A stretch of 64,000 nt of DNA, taken from the NCBI RefSeq assembly GCF_014656295.1, contig NZ_BNCD01000009.1:124001-188000 (forward strand), read 5' to 3'. Below, piece after piece: positions 1 through 10,694 of this stretch. This DNA is from Streptomyces sulfonofaciens (GTDB taxonomy: Bacteria; Actinomycetota; Actinomycetes; Streptomycetales; Streptomycetaceae). Positions within the stretch are counted from its first letter, which is position 1. Every line of letters begins with the position of its first letter. The notes beneath the pieces are model-generated. The model did not search any database and was not told where the DNA came from. It worked only from the letters and a program-made list of their open reading frames with translations. The position numbers and the translations under genes are program-made.

Positions 1-7
1 AGTGCAG

Positions 8-592
8 ATGTCCGAGGTCAAGCTGGCCGCCGAGCCCCGTACCGAGTTCGGCAAGGGCGCGGCGCGCCGCATCCGCCGCGCGGACAAGGTGCCGGGCGTG
101 GTCTACGGCCACGGCGCCGCCCCGGTCCACATCACGCTGCCCGGCCATGACCTGCTCATGGCCCTGCGTACCCCGAACGTGCTGCTCGCCCTCGACATCG
201 AGGGCAAGAGCCAGCTCGCGATCCCGAAGGCGATCCAGCGCGACCCTCTGAAGGGCTTCCTGGAGCACGTCGACCTGCTGCTGGTCAACCGCGGCGAGAA
301 GGTCAGCGTCGAGATCCCGGTGCACACCGAGGGCGAGCTGGCGCCCGGCGGCAACCTCCTGGAGCACGTGCTCAACGCGCTGCCGGTCGAGGCCGAGGCC
401 ACCCACATCCCCGAGTCCGTGACGGTCTCCGTCGAGGGCCTGGAGTCCGGCGCCGCCGTCCTGGCGAAGGACATCAAGCTGCCGGCGGGCGTCTCGCTCG
501 GCGTGGAGGAGGACACGGTCGTCCTCCAGGTGCTGTCCGCCCAGGCCGAGGAGGCGCCGGCCGAGGGCGCCGCGGAGGGCGAAGAGGCCTAG
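8..592 (+). CDS. rplY: 50S ribosomal protein L25 (CTC/TL5 family)
   Basis: Binds 5S rRNA in the large ribosomal subunit. The 194-residue product opens MSEVKLAAEPRTEFGKG and contains the L25-typical segment RRADKVPGVVYGHG, then a second beta-rich CTC domain and an Ala/Glu-rich acidic tail, so it is the long two-domain form rather than the short E. coli form. An in-frame GTG lies only six bases upstream at base 2, but the ATG at 8 gives the usual family N-terminus. The ribosome binding site and promoter fall outside the window. pth follows on the same strand across a strong hairpin, the usual rplY-pth pair. Confidence 0.95.
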   Translation: MSEVKLAAEPRTEFGKGAARRIRRADKVPGVVYGHGAAPVHITLPGHDLLMALRTPNVLLALDIEGKSQLAIPKAIQRDPLKGFLEHVDLLLVNRGEKVSVEIPVHTEGELAPGGNLLEHVLNALPVEAEATHIPESVTVSVEGLESGAAVLAKDIKLPAGVSLGVEEDTVVLQVLSAQAEEAPAEGAAEGEEA

Positions 593-612
593 GATCGGCC
601 GGACGAGTTGTC

Positions 613-640
613 AGCAGCCGCCCTCCCCAGGGCGGCTGCT
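613..640 (+). terminator. Hairpin between rplY and pth
   Basis: A perfect 11-bp stem (613-623 with 630-640) with a six-base loop starts about 20 bases after the rplY stop. It has no U tract, as is common in Streptomyces. It could terminate rplY or attenuate read-through into pth, which starts 24 bases later. Confidence 0.7.
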
Positions 641-664
641 GTCGTGTGGTGAGGAGGTACGGGG

Positions 665-1258
665 ATGGCGGACAGCGGCGGGGCCTGGCTCGTGGTGGGC
701 CTCGGCAACCCGGGCCCGGAGTATGCCGGCAACCGGCACAACGTCGGGTTCATGGCGGCCGATCTGCTGGCCGGCCGGATGGGCGGCGCGTTCAAGCGGG
801 CGGCCAGGGCGCAGGCCCAGGTGCTGGAGGGGCGGATCGGCCCGCCGGGGCCCGGCAGCCGACGGGTGGTGCTCGTGAAGCCGGCGTCGTACATGAACCT
901 GTCCGGCGGGCCCGTGACGGCCCTGCGGGACTTCTACAAGGTGCCGACGGACCACATCGTGGCGATCCACGACGAACTGGATATCGACTACGGCACCCTG
1001 CGGCTGAAGCTGGGCGGCGGCGACAACGGCCACAACGGCCTGAAGTCCATGACGAAGGCGATGGGCCCGGACTACCACCGGGTGCGGTTCGGCATCGGGC
1101 GGCCGCCGGGGCGGATGCAGGTGGCCGACTTCGTGCTGAAGGACTTCTCGTCGACCGAGCGCAAGGAACTCGACTACTTCGTCGACCGGGCGGCGGACGC
1201 GGTGGAGTGCCTGGTCACGGAGGGCCTGGAACGTGCACAGAGCACATACAACTCCTGA
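665..1258 (+). CDS. pth: Peptidyl-tRNA hydrolase
   Basis: Releases tRNA from peptidyl-tRNAs that drop off the ribosome; cytoplasmic. The 197-residue product has the bacterial Pth signatures in order: VVGLGNPGPEY at the N-terminus with the conserved NRHNVGF (catalytic His), KPASYMNLSG, HDELDIDYG with the catalytic Asp, and GGGDNGHNGLKS. The length is normal for the family. The ATG is preceded by GAGGAGG at proper spacing. The last codons and stop are repeated immediately downstream as an exact 15-base copy with a 22-base period. Confidence 0.95.
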   Translation: MADSGGAWLVVGLGNPGPEYAGNRHNVGFMAADLLAGRMGGAFKRAARAQAQVLEGRIGPPGPGSRRVVLVKPASYMNLSGGPVTALRDFYKVPTDHIVAIHDELDIDYGTLRLKLGGGDNGHNGLKSMTKAMGPDYHRVRFGIGRPPGRMQVADFVLKDFSSTERKELDYFVDRAADAVECLVTEGLERAQSTYNS

Positions 1259-1281
1259 CCGGTACCCATACAACTCCTGAC
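1245..1281 (+). repeat. Direct duplication over the pth stop codon
   Basis: The 15 bases CATACAACTCCTGAC occur at 1245-1259, containing the last pth codons and stop, and again at 1267-1281, 22 bases later. The second copy lies after the stop and is not translated as part of pth. Confidence 0.85.
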
Positions 1282-1373
1282 GACTCCGGTCACTTGTGAT
1301 CTGTCACCGCACTTGCCGCATCCCTCACCGACGCGGTTGACCGAGCGCTGTCCCATGGCCAAGGATCGCCGCC

Positions 1374-1898
1374 ATGCCTGGCATGACCTCGGCGCGGCGC
1401 ATCGGCAGGGCCGTCAAGCGGAGCCGGATGCGCAGGGCCGGCGAGAGCGCGTACGGACTCCTCCTGCTGCTCCGGCAACTGGTGCTGGCCGGGGTGGTGG
1501 CACTGCTGGTGGCCGCGGGCCTCTGGGCGTCCTGGCACCCGGCCCAGCAGGCGATGGCCACCGGTGGGCGCGGCACCCTGACCGTCGCGGACTGCTCGCG
1601 CGAGCGCTGCACGGGCTCCTACGCCCCCTCGGCCCCCGGCGCGGCGCCCAGCGACCACGTGATCCTCGAACAGGCACTGGGCGCGCACCAGGGCACGAAG
1701 GTGCCGGTGGCCCGGGGAGACGGCGACGAGGTGGTCAGGGCCGGCTGGGCGGGGCTGCTGCGGGCCTGCCTGCCGCTTGGCGGTGCGCTGCTGCTGGCCG
1801 CGGTGGTGGTCGCGGGCGGCCTGCGACTGCGCAGGACCGCCCGGGTGACCGGCCTCCTCGGCCTCGCGCTGCTGGCGGCCGCCGCCCTCACCATGTGA
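1374..1898 (+). CDS. Hypothetical membrane protein with two membrane segments
   Basis: Function not recognised. The 174-residue product has a basic N-terminus (RRIGRAVKRSRMRR), a hydrophobic segment near residues 28-50, an extracytoplasmic stretch of about 80 residues with two cysteines (DCSRERC), and a second hydrophobic region near 125-172 that ends the protein. AAGGA lies about ten bases before the ATG; an ATG three codons later is an alternative. The arrangement resembles small actinobacterial proteins with a two-helix envelope topology. It is followed by a long non-coding stretch and the converging ppc gene, so it is probably monocistronic. Confidence 0.75.
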   Translation: MPGMTSARRIGRAVKRSRMRRAGESAYGLLLLLRQLVLAGVVALLVAAGLWASWHPAQQAMATGGRGTLTVADCSRERCTGSYAPSAPGAAPSDHVILEQALGAHQGTKVPVARGDGDEVVRAGWAGLLRACLPLGGALLLAAVVVAGGLRLRRTARVTGLLGLALLAAAALTM

Positions 1899-2559
1899 GC
1901 CGGCCGGCCCACCACCCGCGGGGGCGCGCGCACGGACCGCACTCACCAGGAATGCCCGACATCCGGAACGGCAAGCCCGCGGGCGCGCGCACGGACCGCA
2001 CACGACTCGGACGGGCGGGAGCGACGCGCGGGACCCCGAGGGAGGAGAGCGACGGGCGGGAGCCGGCACGCGAGAGCCGACGGACGGGAGCTACGCGCGG
2101 GAGCGGCGCGCGGGACCCGGCACGCGGGCCCGACGGCGAGAGCCGACACGCAGGAGCGACACGCGAGAGCCGACGGACGAGAACGACGCGCCAGAGCAGG
2201 CGCGCGCGACCCGACACGCGGGACCCGACACGCGGGAGCGACGGGCGGGCCGATGCGGCGCCTCGTCCGTCGCTCCCCTCCCACCTTCCGGCGCCCTCGT
2301 CACCACGGGTGCCGTCACCTGCCGCCTTCCCCACGGGCGCCGACCCCCATCGGCGCACTCGACCGGCAGACGACGGCGTGCACACGCCGGGACACCGGGT
2401 GTGGCAGCGGCCCGGTGGACGTGGGCCGCCGCGCCGGTGGCCGGCCCCGCGGGTCCGCCGCGGTCCCCCCGGCGTTCGGACGTCCCCCTCCGCGAGGTCC
2501 CCGCGGGGCCGGCCCCTGCTGTCTTCGAGGATGCCGGGACGGCGGCGGATTGTCCTTGA
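1899..2559. other. Non-coding GC-rich region with degenerate repeats
   Basis: No gene with convincing coding character was seen. Between about 1970 and 2250 the sequence is built of imperfect reiterations of motifs such as GACGGGCGGGAGC, ACGCGCGGGAC and GAGAGCCGAC. Long open frames across it are a by-product of the extreme GC content. It separates two converging genes. Confidence 0.6.
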
Positions 2560-2599
2560 CGCCGAGTGCACGGTTCGTTGTCGATCCGTGCACTCGGCG
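2560..2599 (-). terminator. Terminator of ppc
   Basis: A perfect 14-bp inverted repeat (2560-2573 with 2586-2599) with a 12-base loop lies 24 bases beyond the ppc stop on the minus strand. No U tract. Confidence 0.85.
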
Positions 2600-2622
2600 C
2601 CCCGGGCCGGTACGGGCGGCCG

Positions 2623-5379
<2,757 letters not shown>

Positions 5380-5602
5380 AGGTGCGGCTCCTTGCAGTGG
5401 TGAGGCACGTCTCACGTCTGGGAGGGTCCCGGTCCCTACTGGGTATGCACTCTTCCCTACCGGGTCTACCTTGCTGATTCCCGGCAGGCGTCCGGCTGAT
5501 CCACGGCTTGTGCCCCGCGGGCCCGGGAAGAAACAGAGCGGACCACGCTGTCCGACCGAGTCCAGGATAGGCGGCTCGGGCCCGGCGCGGCCGTCCGGCC
5601 TC

Positions 5603-5657
5603 TTGCTGCCGGACAACGCGCTGACATACTTACGATGCCGTAGGTTACGGAACCGTA
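5603..5657 (+). promoter_or_regulatory. Desaturase promoter with tandem operator
   Basis: A candidate -35 TTGCTG (5603-5608) and -10 CATACT (5625-5630) are 16 bases apart. Directly downstream are two related palindromes 15 bases apart: TACGATGCCGTA (5631-5642) and TACGGAACCGTA (5646-5657), the second with perfect TACGG/CCGTA arms. They sit where a repressor would block initiation, and the coupled TetR gene downstream is the obvious candidate ligand; that link is inference. Confidence 0.6.
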
Positions 5658-5711
5658 GTATTCCGGCCCGGGCAACACCTGCCATCACCCTCGACCCCCC
5701 AGGGAATGCCC

Positions 5712-6716
5712 ATGAGCACAAGCCCCGATGTGATCGAAGAAGCCTCACCAGCGCCGTCCGCCACTCCCCTTGCTTCCGCCACACTGGGCGGTGAGCAGAA
5801 GCGTTCGATCGAACAGATCACGCTGCTGCTCTTCATCACCGTCCCCTTTCTCGCCCTGGTCGCGGCCGTGCCGCTGGTCTGGGGCTGGGGGGTGAGCTGG
5901 CTCGACCTGGGCCTGCTGATCTTCTTCTACTTCCTGGGCTGCCACGGGATCACGATCGGCTTCCACCGCTACTTCACGCACGGGTCGTTCAAGGCACGGC
6001 GTCCGCTGCGGATCGCGCTGGCCATCGCGGGTTCGATGGCCGTGGAGGGTCCGCTGGTCCGCTGGGTGGCGGACCACCGCAAGCACCACAGGTTCTCGGA
6101 CGCGGAGGGCGACCCGCACTCGCCGTGGCGGTTCGGCGAGACGGTGCCCGCACTGATGAAGGGCCTGTGGTGGGCGCACATCGGCTGGATGTTCGACGAG
6201 GAGCAGACACCGCAGGACAAGTACGCGCCCGACCTGATCAGTGACCCGGCGATCCGCGCGGTCTCCCGGCAGTTCGTGCTCTGGACCGTGACGTCGCTGC
6301 TGCTTCCGCCGCTGGTGGGCGGCCTGGTGACGATGTCGTGGTGGGGAGCGTTCACGGCGTTCTTCTGGGGCTCGCTGGTGCGGGTGGCGCTGCTGCACCA
6401 CGTCACCTGGTCGATCAACTCGATCTGCCACGCGGTGGGCAAGCGGCCCTTCAAGTCGCGCGACCGGTCCGGGAACGTCTGGTGGCTCGCGGTGCTGTCC
6501 TGCGGCGAGTCCTGGCACAACCTGCACCACGCCGACCCGACCTCGGCACGGCACGGTGTGATGCGCGGCCAGATCGACTCCTCGGCGCGCATCATCCGCT
6601 GGTTCGAGCAGTTGGGCTGGGCCCACGACGTCCGCTGGCCGTCGCAGTCGCGGATCGACTCCCGCCGCAAGGCGAGCGACTCCCGGGGCGCTGAGCGGGC
6701 CGCCGACGCGGCATGA
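5712..6716 (+). CDS. Acyl-CoA/fatty-acid desaturase (integral membrane di-iron)
   Basis: Probably introduces a double bond (delta-9 type) into fatty acyl chains in the membrane. The 334-residue product has the three His boxes of the stearoyl-CoA desaturase family: HRYFTH (residues 85-90), HRKHH (122-126) and HNLHH (269-273), between hydrophobic segments near 36-56, 62-80, 100-112 and 185-225. AGGGA at 5701-5705 stands six bases before the ATG at 5712; the ATG at 5706 overlaps that site and is less likely. The stop overlaps the next gene's start (ATGA), so the desaturase and TetR regulator are translationally coupled. The upstream tandem palindrome suggests lipid-responsive repression. Confidence 0.9.
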   Translation: MSTSPDVIEEASPAPSATPLASATLGGEQKRSIEQITLLLFITVPFLALVAAVPLVWGWGVSWLDLGLLIFFYFLGCHGITIGFHRYFTHGSFKARRPLRIALAIAGSMAVEGPLVRWVADHRKHHRFSDAEGDPHSPWRFGETVPALMKGLWWAHIGWMFDEEQTPQDKYAPDLISDPAIRAVSRQFVLWTVTSLLLPPLVGGLVTMSWWGAFTAFFWGSLVRVALLHHVTWSINSICHAVGKRPFKSRDRSGNVWWLAVLSCGESWHNLHHADPTSARHGVMRGQIDSSARIIRWFEQLGWAHDVRWPSQSRIDSRRKASDSRGAERAADAA

Positions 6717-7387
6717 TGGAGGATGTGGCGACCGACCCCAGCACACCCGGCAGCGAGAAACCGCGGCGGGCCCGCCGCACCCGGATGACCGGCGCTGAGC
6801 GCCGTCAGCAGTTGCTGGTGATCGGTCGCACCCTTTTCGCGGCGCGGGGGTTCGAGGGCACATCGGTCGAGGAGATCGCGGCGAAGGCCGGGGTCTCCAA
6901 GCCGGTGGTCTACGAGCACTTCGGCGGCAAGGAGGGGCTGTACGCCGTCGTGGTGGACCGCGAGATGCGGCGGCTGCTGGACATGGTGACCAGCTCGCTG
7001 ACCGCGGGCCACCCGCGCGAGCTCTGCGAGCAGGCGGCGTTCGCGCTGCTCGACTACATCGAGGAGCACACGGACGGGTTCCGCATCCTGGTGCGCGACT
7101 CCCCCATCCCGCAGTCCACGGGCAGCTTCGCCTCGCTGATCTCGGACATCGCCACCCAGGTCGAGGACATCCTCGGCCGGGAGTTCAAGAGCCGCGGCTT
7201 CGACCCCAAGCTGGCCCCGCTGTACGCACAGGCCCTGGTCGGCATGGTCGCGCTGACCGGCCAGTGGTGGCTGGACGTCCGCCGCCCCAGGAAGGCCGAG
7301 GTCGCCGCCCACCTGGTGAACCTGGCCTGGCACGGCCTGGACGGCATCGAACAGAAACCGCGGCTGATCGGCCACCGGAAGGCATAG
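6713..7387 (+). CDS. TetR-family regulator coupled to desaturase
   Basis: Likely represses its own operon. The 224-residue product has an N-terminal TetR DNA-binding domain: a basic leader, RRQQLLVIGRTLFAARGFEG, then the helix-turn-helix around TSVEEIAAKAGVSKPVVYEHFGGKEGLY, and an all-helical ligand domain that ends near GQWWLDVRRP. The ATG at 6713 overlaps the desaturase stop; ATG 6716 and GTG 6725 are alternatives. Ligand identity is not visible, but regulators coupled to desaturases usually sense acyl-CoAs or fatty acids. The operator candidates are the two palindromes upstream of the desaturase. Confidence 0.88.
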   Translation: MMEDVATDPSTPGSEKPRRARRTRMTGAERRQQLLVIGRTLFAARGFEGTSVEEIAAKAGVSKPVVYEHFGGKEGLYAVVVDREMRRLLDMVTSSLTAGHPRELCEQAAFALLDYIEEHTDGFRILVRDSPIPQSTGSFASLISDIATQVEDILGREFKSRGFDPKLAPLYAQALVGMVALTGQWWLDVRRPRKAEVAAHLVNLAWHGLDGIEQKPRLIGHRKA

Positions 7388-7392
7388 CTTCC

Positions 7393-7560
7393 GGCGGCAC
7401 GGCCCCGGGGCGGCACGGCCCCGGGGCGGCACGGTCCCAGGGCGGCCGGGTTCTCGTCGGCGGACTCCCGGCCCGGCATGCTCCCGGCCCGGCATGCTCC
7501 CGGCCCGGCATGCTCCCGGCCCGGCATGCTCCCGGCCCGGCATGCTCCCGGACCAGCGGG
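7393..7560. repeat. Two adjacent 16-bp tandem repeat arrays
   Basis: The first array is three copies of GGCGGCACGGCCCCGG (7393-7440, third copy with two changes). After about 24 bases comes a second array: five exact copies of CTCCCGGCCCGGCATG (7465-7544) and one diverged copy (7545-7560). Both units are 16 bp although unrelated in sequence. The arrays sit just after the TetR stop; the rest of the 7388-7786 gap holds no gene that I can support. Confidence 0.9.
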
Positions 7561-7786
7561 CTCTGGAACCAGCGGGCTCCTTGGGCACGGGTGGACGTAT
7601 CGGCTCGCGGTGGCGCGGCCGGGCTCGCGGGGCAGCTTGTGCGCCGTGGTGTGCACCGCCCACCACGGACGGATCTCGAACACCGTCGCTCAACCCCGCC
7701 CTTGATCACCTTTTGCGGTGACAGTGGTGGATTCCGCCCGATACCGTGGAGGCCGCAGGCTCAGAATCCCGTCCATGGGAGGAACC

Positions 7787-8389
7787 ATGACCGCCGAGCC
7801 GCTCACCGAGCACGGCTACCGCTTGCCGATGCCGCCCCTGGACGGATTCACCGTGGACGACCTGTTCGCGCTCCCCGGGCTCCCGCCGCACACCGAAATG
7901 ATCGACGGGAGCTTCGTCCTCGTGAGCCCGCAGCGGTTCTTCCACAGCCTCATGATCGATCTTCTGGTGGCCGGACTGCGCCGCACGGTCCCCCGGCACC
8001 TCAGGGTCAGCCGCGAGATGACCGTCGTCCTGGACCGGCGCAACGCACCCGAACCGGATGTCAGCATCATCCGGGCAGAGGCCGGCGCCGGCCTGGACCG
8101 AACCCGTTTCGAGGCGTCCGATGTCGTGCTGGCCGCCGAGGTCGTCACACCCGACTCCGAGGCGCGTGACCGCGACACCAAGCCCCGCAAGTACGCTGCC
8201 GCGGGCATCCGGTACTTCTGGCTCGTCGAGATGACCGAGGGCAACGAACGGCCCGTGGTGCACACCTACGAGCTCGATCCGGTGACGAAGAGCTACACAC
8301 CGACCGGAATCCACCGCGCCCAGCTCACGCTTGAAGCGCCCTTCGACATCGACATCGACATCTCCCTGGACGCGCTCAAGGCCCTGTGA
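7787..8389 (+). CDS. Uma2-family (DUF820) endonuclease-like protein
   Basis: PD-(D/E)XK-fold protein common in Streptomyces; nuclease activity is presumed from the fold, and the biological role is unknown. The 200-residue product shows the family order: DLFALPGLPPHTEMIDGSFV near the N-terminus, the acidic NAPEPDVSII (about residue 85), LAAEVVTPDSEARDRDTK with the E-x-x-S/D and K positions, then KYAAAGIRYFWLVE. The ATG at 7787 follows GGGAGGA closely; an ATG twelve bases upstream would overlap that site. The 3' end overlaps the converging glyoxalase gene by 14 bases. Confidence 0.88.
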   Translation: MTAEPLTEHGYRLPMPPLDGFTVDDLFALPGLPPHTEMIDGSFVLVSPQRFFHSLMIDLLVAGLRRTVPRHLRVSREMTVVLDRRNAPEPDVSIIRAEAGAGLDRTRFEASDVVLAAEVVTPDSEARDRDTKPRKYAAAGIRYFWLVEMTEGNERPVVHTYELDPVTKSYTPTGIHRAQLTLEAPFDIDIDISLDALKAL

Positions 8390-8744
8390 CCGGCTCCAGG
8401 AACTCCAGCCGGTTGCCCACCGGGTCCTGCGCGTAGAAGCGCCGGCAACCAGGCAGGTTCCCCTCCCGGACGGCCGGGGTCCCGTGGGCGGCGAGGCGGG
8501 CCGCGTAGGACGTGATGCCGTGCACCCGCAGTCCCGGGTGGGCCTTCCTCGCGGGGCGGAAGTCCGCCTCCACCCCCACGTGCAGGCGGACGTACCCCGC
8601 CTGGAACCAGCAGCCGCCGCGCGCCGCGAGCACCGGCGGCTTGGGCACCTCGGTCATCCCGAGGACCCGCACGTAGAAGGCGCGCAGCGCGTCCTCGGAA
8701 CCGGGCGGCGCGGCGAGCTGGACGTGGTCGATGGCCACCAGCAT
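8376..8744 (-). CDS. Glyoxalase/VOC-family protein
   Basis: Small metal-dependent dioxygenase or lyase-fold protein; substrate unknown. The 122-residue product is a single VOC module pair: IDHVQLAAPPGSEDALRAFY at the start, VRLHVGVEADF in the middle, and FYAQDPVGNRLEFLEP at the end, the last carrying the usual metal-binding Glu. It is translationally coupled to the upstream methyltransferase, whose TGA overlaps this ATG by one base; a GTG one codon earlier is possible. The 3' end overlaps the converging Uma2 gene by 14 bases. Confidence 0.88.
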   Translation of the reverse strand: MLVAIDHVQLAAPPGSEDALRAFYVRVLGMTEVPKPPVLAARGGCWFQAGYVRLHVGVEADFRPARKAHPGLRVHGITSYAARLAAHGTPAVREGNLPGCRRFYAQDPVGNRLEFLEPVTGP

Positions 8745-9652
8745 CACCGACCGCCCTCCCCCGCCGCACCCGCCCCGCCGACCGCGTCCGCCCCACCGGC
8801 CGGCGCGCCGTCGCCCCGGGCCGCTCGACGCCCCGGCTTGACCGCCACCGCGAAGATCCGCCGGAACGGGAGGACCGTGCCGTACGGGGTCCGCGGGTAG
8901 GCGGTGCGCAGCAGGTCGCGGTACTCGGTGAGGAACGCCCCGGCCGCCTCGTCGTCGTCGGCGAGGGCGGCGAGGACGGGCCGCAGGCCGGTGCCCTTGA
9001 CCCAGTCGAGCACCGGGTCCTGTCCGGGCAGGACGTGCAGGTAGGTCGTCTCCCAGACATCGGCGTCCGCGCCGAGCGCCAGGAGCCGGTCCAGATAGCC
9101 GGCGGGCTCCAGTACCGCGTCGGCGTGCCGCAGCACCCCGCCGAGCCGGTCCTCCCACCGCTTCGACTCCGCCAGCTCCCGCATCAGCACATGACTGGGC
9201 GCGTCGAAGTTGCCGGGCACCTGGAAGGCGAACACACCGCCGGGCGCAAGGCCGTCGAACCAGGCCCGGAAGGAGTCCGCGTGGCCCGGTACCCACTGGA
9301 GCGTGGCATTGCTGACGATCAGGCCGGGCGCGCCCTCGGGCACCCAGGTCCGGGCGTCCGCCTCGGCGAACTCGATCCGGCCGCCGCCGGGCGTGGCACC
9401 CGCGTGGTCGCGGCGTGCCTGCGCCAGCATCCGGGCGGAGTTGTCCAGGCCGGTGACGAGGGCGGTGGGCCAGCGCTCGGCGAGCAGCCGGGTGGCGTTG
9501 CCGGGCCCGCAGCCCAGGTCGACGATCACCGGCTGCCGACCGGTCGCGGGCGGTTCGGGGACACGGGCGAGCAGATCGGCGAAGGGGCGGGCACGGTGGC
9601 CCGCGTGGCGCAGGTACTGGCCGGGGTCCCAGGTGGGTGTGGCGCTGGGCAT
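8744..9652 (-). CDS. tam: Trans-aconitate 2-methyltransferase-like SAM methyltransferase
   Basis: Class I SAM-dependent methyltransferase of the Tam type, which methylates trans-aconitate to relieve aconitase inhibition. The 302-residue product begins TWDPGQYLRHAGHRARPF, as Tam proteins do, followed by motif I IVDLGCGPGNATRLL (about residues 42-56), ITGLD-like VTGLDNSARML, and the post-motif FRRIFAVA at the C-terminus; a 30-residue Ala/Gly-rich tail is extra. AGGAGG stands nine bases before the ATG. It is the first gene of a two-gene unit with the glyoxalase and is divergent from the MarR regulator. The exact substrate is inferred from family resemblance. Confidence 0.87.
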   Translation of the reverse strand: MPSATPTWDPGQYLRHAGHRARPFADLLARVPEPPATGRQPVIVDLGCGPGNATRLLAERWPTALVTGLDNSARMLAQARRDHAGATPGGGRIEFAEADARTWVPEGAPGLIVSNATLQWVPGHADSFRAWFDGLAPGGVFAFQVPGNFDAPSHVLMRELAESKRWEDRLGGVLRHADAVLEPAGYLDRLLALGADADVWETTYLHVLPGQDPVLDWVKGTGLRPVLAALADDDEAAGAFLTEYRDLLRTAYPRTPYGTVLPFRRIFAVAVKPGRRAARGDGAPAGGADAVGGAGAAGEGGR

Positions 9653-9822
9653 CGGGTGCTGCCTCCTTGCGGACGGACGCGGATCACGGACCCGGATGCC
9701 CGGGCGGGATGCACGGGCCCGGGCGAGGGGATGCACGGGCCCCGGTGCCGTGGATCGGTTGCCGTGGACCGGCCCGGGGCAACCCTGAGTTGCGGGCAAC
9801 CGGTGTCCGGGTTCCCGCCGCC

Positions 9823-9881
9823 ATCCTCACAGGCATATATCTTGACGTCAAGAGACTTCACATCGAGGGATCGATTAGACT
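9823..9881. promoter_or_regulatory. Divergent tam/MarR promoters sharing a palindrome
   Basis: CTTGACGTCAAG at 9841-9852 is a perfect 12-bp palindrome. Leftward, its TTGACG forms a -35 with GAGGAT (9823-9828) 17 bases away, reading toward tam. Rightward, TAGACT (9876-9881) is a -10 seven bases before the MarR ATG, giving a leaderless transcript with the palindrome just upstream of its -35 zone. This is where an autoregulating MarR protein would bind. Confidence 0.6.
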
Positions 9882-9888
9882 GATCTCC

Positions 9889-10386
9889 ATGGAGGACGAG
9901 GTCGATCGGCTGGTTGCTGCGTGGCGCCGGGAGCGCCCGGACCTCGATGTGGAGCCGCTCGAAGTGCTCAGCCGGGTGAGCAGGCTCGCCCGGCACCTCG
10001 ACCGCGCCCGGCGGCTGGCCTTCTCGGAGCACGGCCTGGAGCCCTGGGAGTTCGACGTGCTCACGTCGCTGCGCCGGGCCGGCGCCCCCTACCAGCTCTC
10101 GCCGGGTCAGCTCCTCACCCAGACGCTGGTCACCTCGGGCACCATGACCAACCGTATCGACCGGCTCGCCAAGAAGGGCCTCGTCGAGCGGCTGCCGGAC
10201 CCGAGCGACCGGCGCGGCGTGCTGGTCCGGCTGACCGGGGACGGCCGGGACCGCGCGGACGAGTCGCTGGCCGGGCTGCTGGAGCAGGAGCGCGCCCTGC
10301 TCGCCGAGCTGTCCCGTGCCCAGCGCAGCGAACTGGCCGCGCTGCTACGGCAGTTGACCGCTCCCTTCGACAACCTTCCCGGTTGA
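9889..10386 (+). CDS. MarR-family transcriptional regulator
   Basis: Winged-helix dimeric regulator, probably controlling itself and the divergent tam unit. The 165-residue product has a helical N-terminus, the winged helix-turn-helix at about residues 60-115 with SPGQLLTQTLVTSGTMTNRIDRL followed by the family signature KGLVERLPDPSDRRGVLV, and a C-terminal dimer helix. The ATG has no Shine-Dalgarno site but lies seven bases after TAGACT, so the message is probably leaderless. Ligand unknown. Confidence 0.9.
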   Translation: MEDEVDRLVAAWRRERPDLDVEPLEVLSRVSRLARHLDRARRLAFSEHGLEPWEFDVLTSLRRAGAPYQLSPGQLLTQTLVTSGTMTNRIDRLAKKGLVERLPDPSDRRGVLVRLTGDGRDRADESLAGLLEQERALLAELSRAQRSELAALLRQLTAPFDNLPG

Positions 10387-10694
10387 GGGCCGCCCCGTGC
10401 AGGGCGCGGGGGCCTGGACAGACGGCGAAGGGCGGACCGTCACGTCACCACCGGCATGCCGGCGGCGGTGCCGGCGACATGAAGACACTGCTTTGGCGGC
10501 CTTCGACCACCGGCGCGCAGGTGGTTGCCCGCACATCTGCCGCGCTCCCTTTCAGGACGCCCGCACCGAGGAAGCGGCCACCCGGGCAAGCCACCCACCG
10601 CGTAGGCCGTCCAGCCGGGGAACCCGCCCGCGGGGGAAGCCGCCCACCGCGTGAGCACGCCTGCCGGCGGAAGGCCCCACCGGGAGCCGTCCGC
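10387..10694. other. Intergenic region, no gene seen
   Basis: Lies between the converging MarR and response regulator genes. It holds short near-repeats (AAGCCACCCACCGCGT and AAGCCGCCCACCGCGT around 10590-10650) and a palindrome CCGGCATGCCGG at 10451-10462 that may be part of a terminator. No coding signal. Confidence 0.5.

Noticed and set aside
7393..7560. Possible CRISPR array
   Set aside because: Units are head-to-tail with no unique spacers and only 16 bp; no cas genes.
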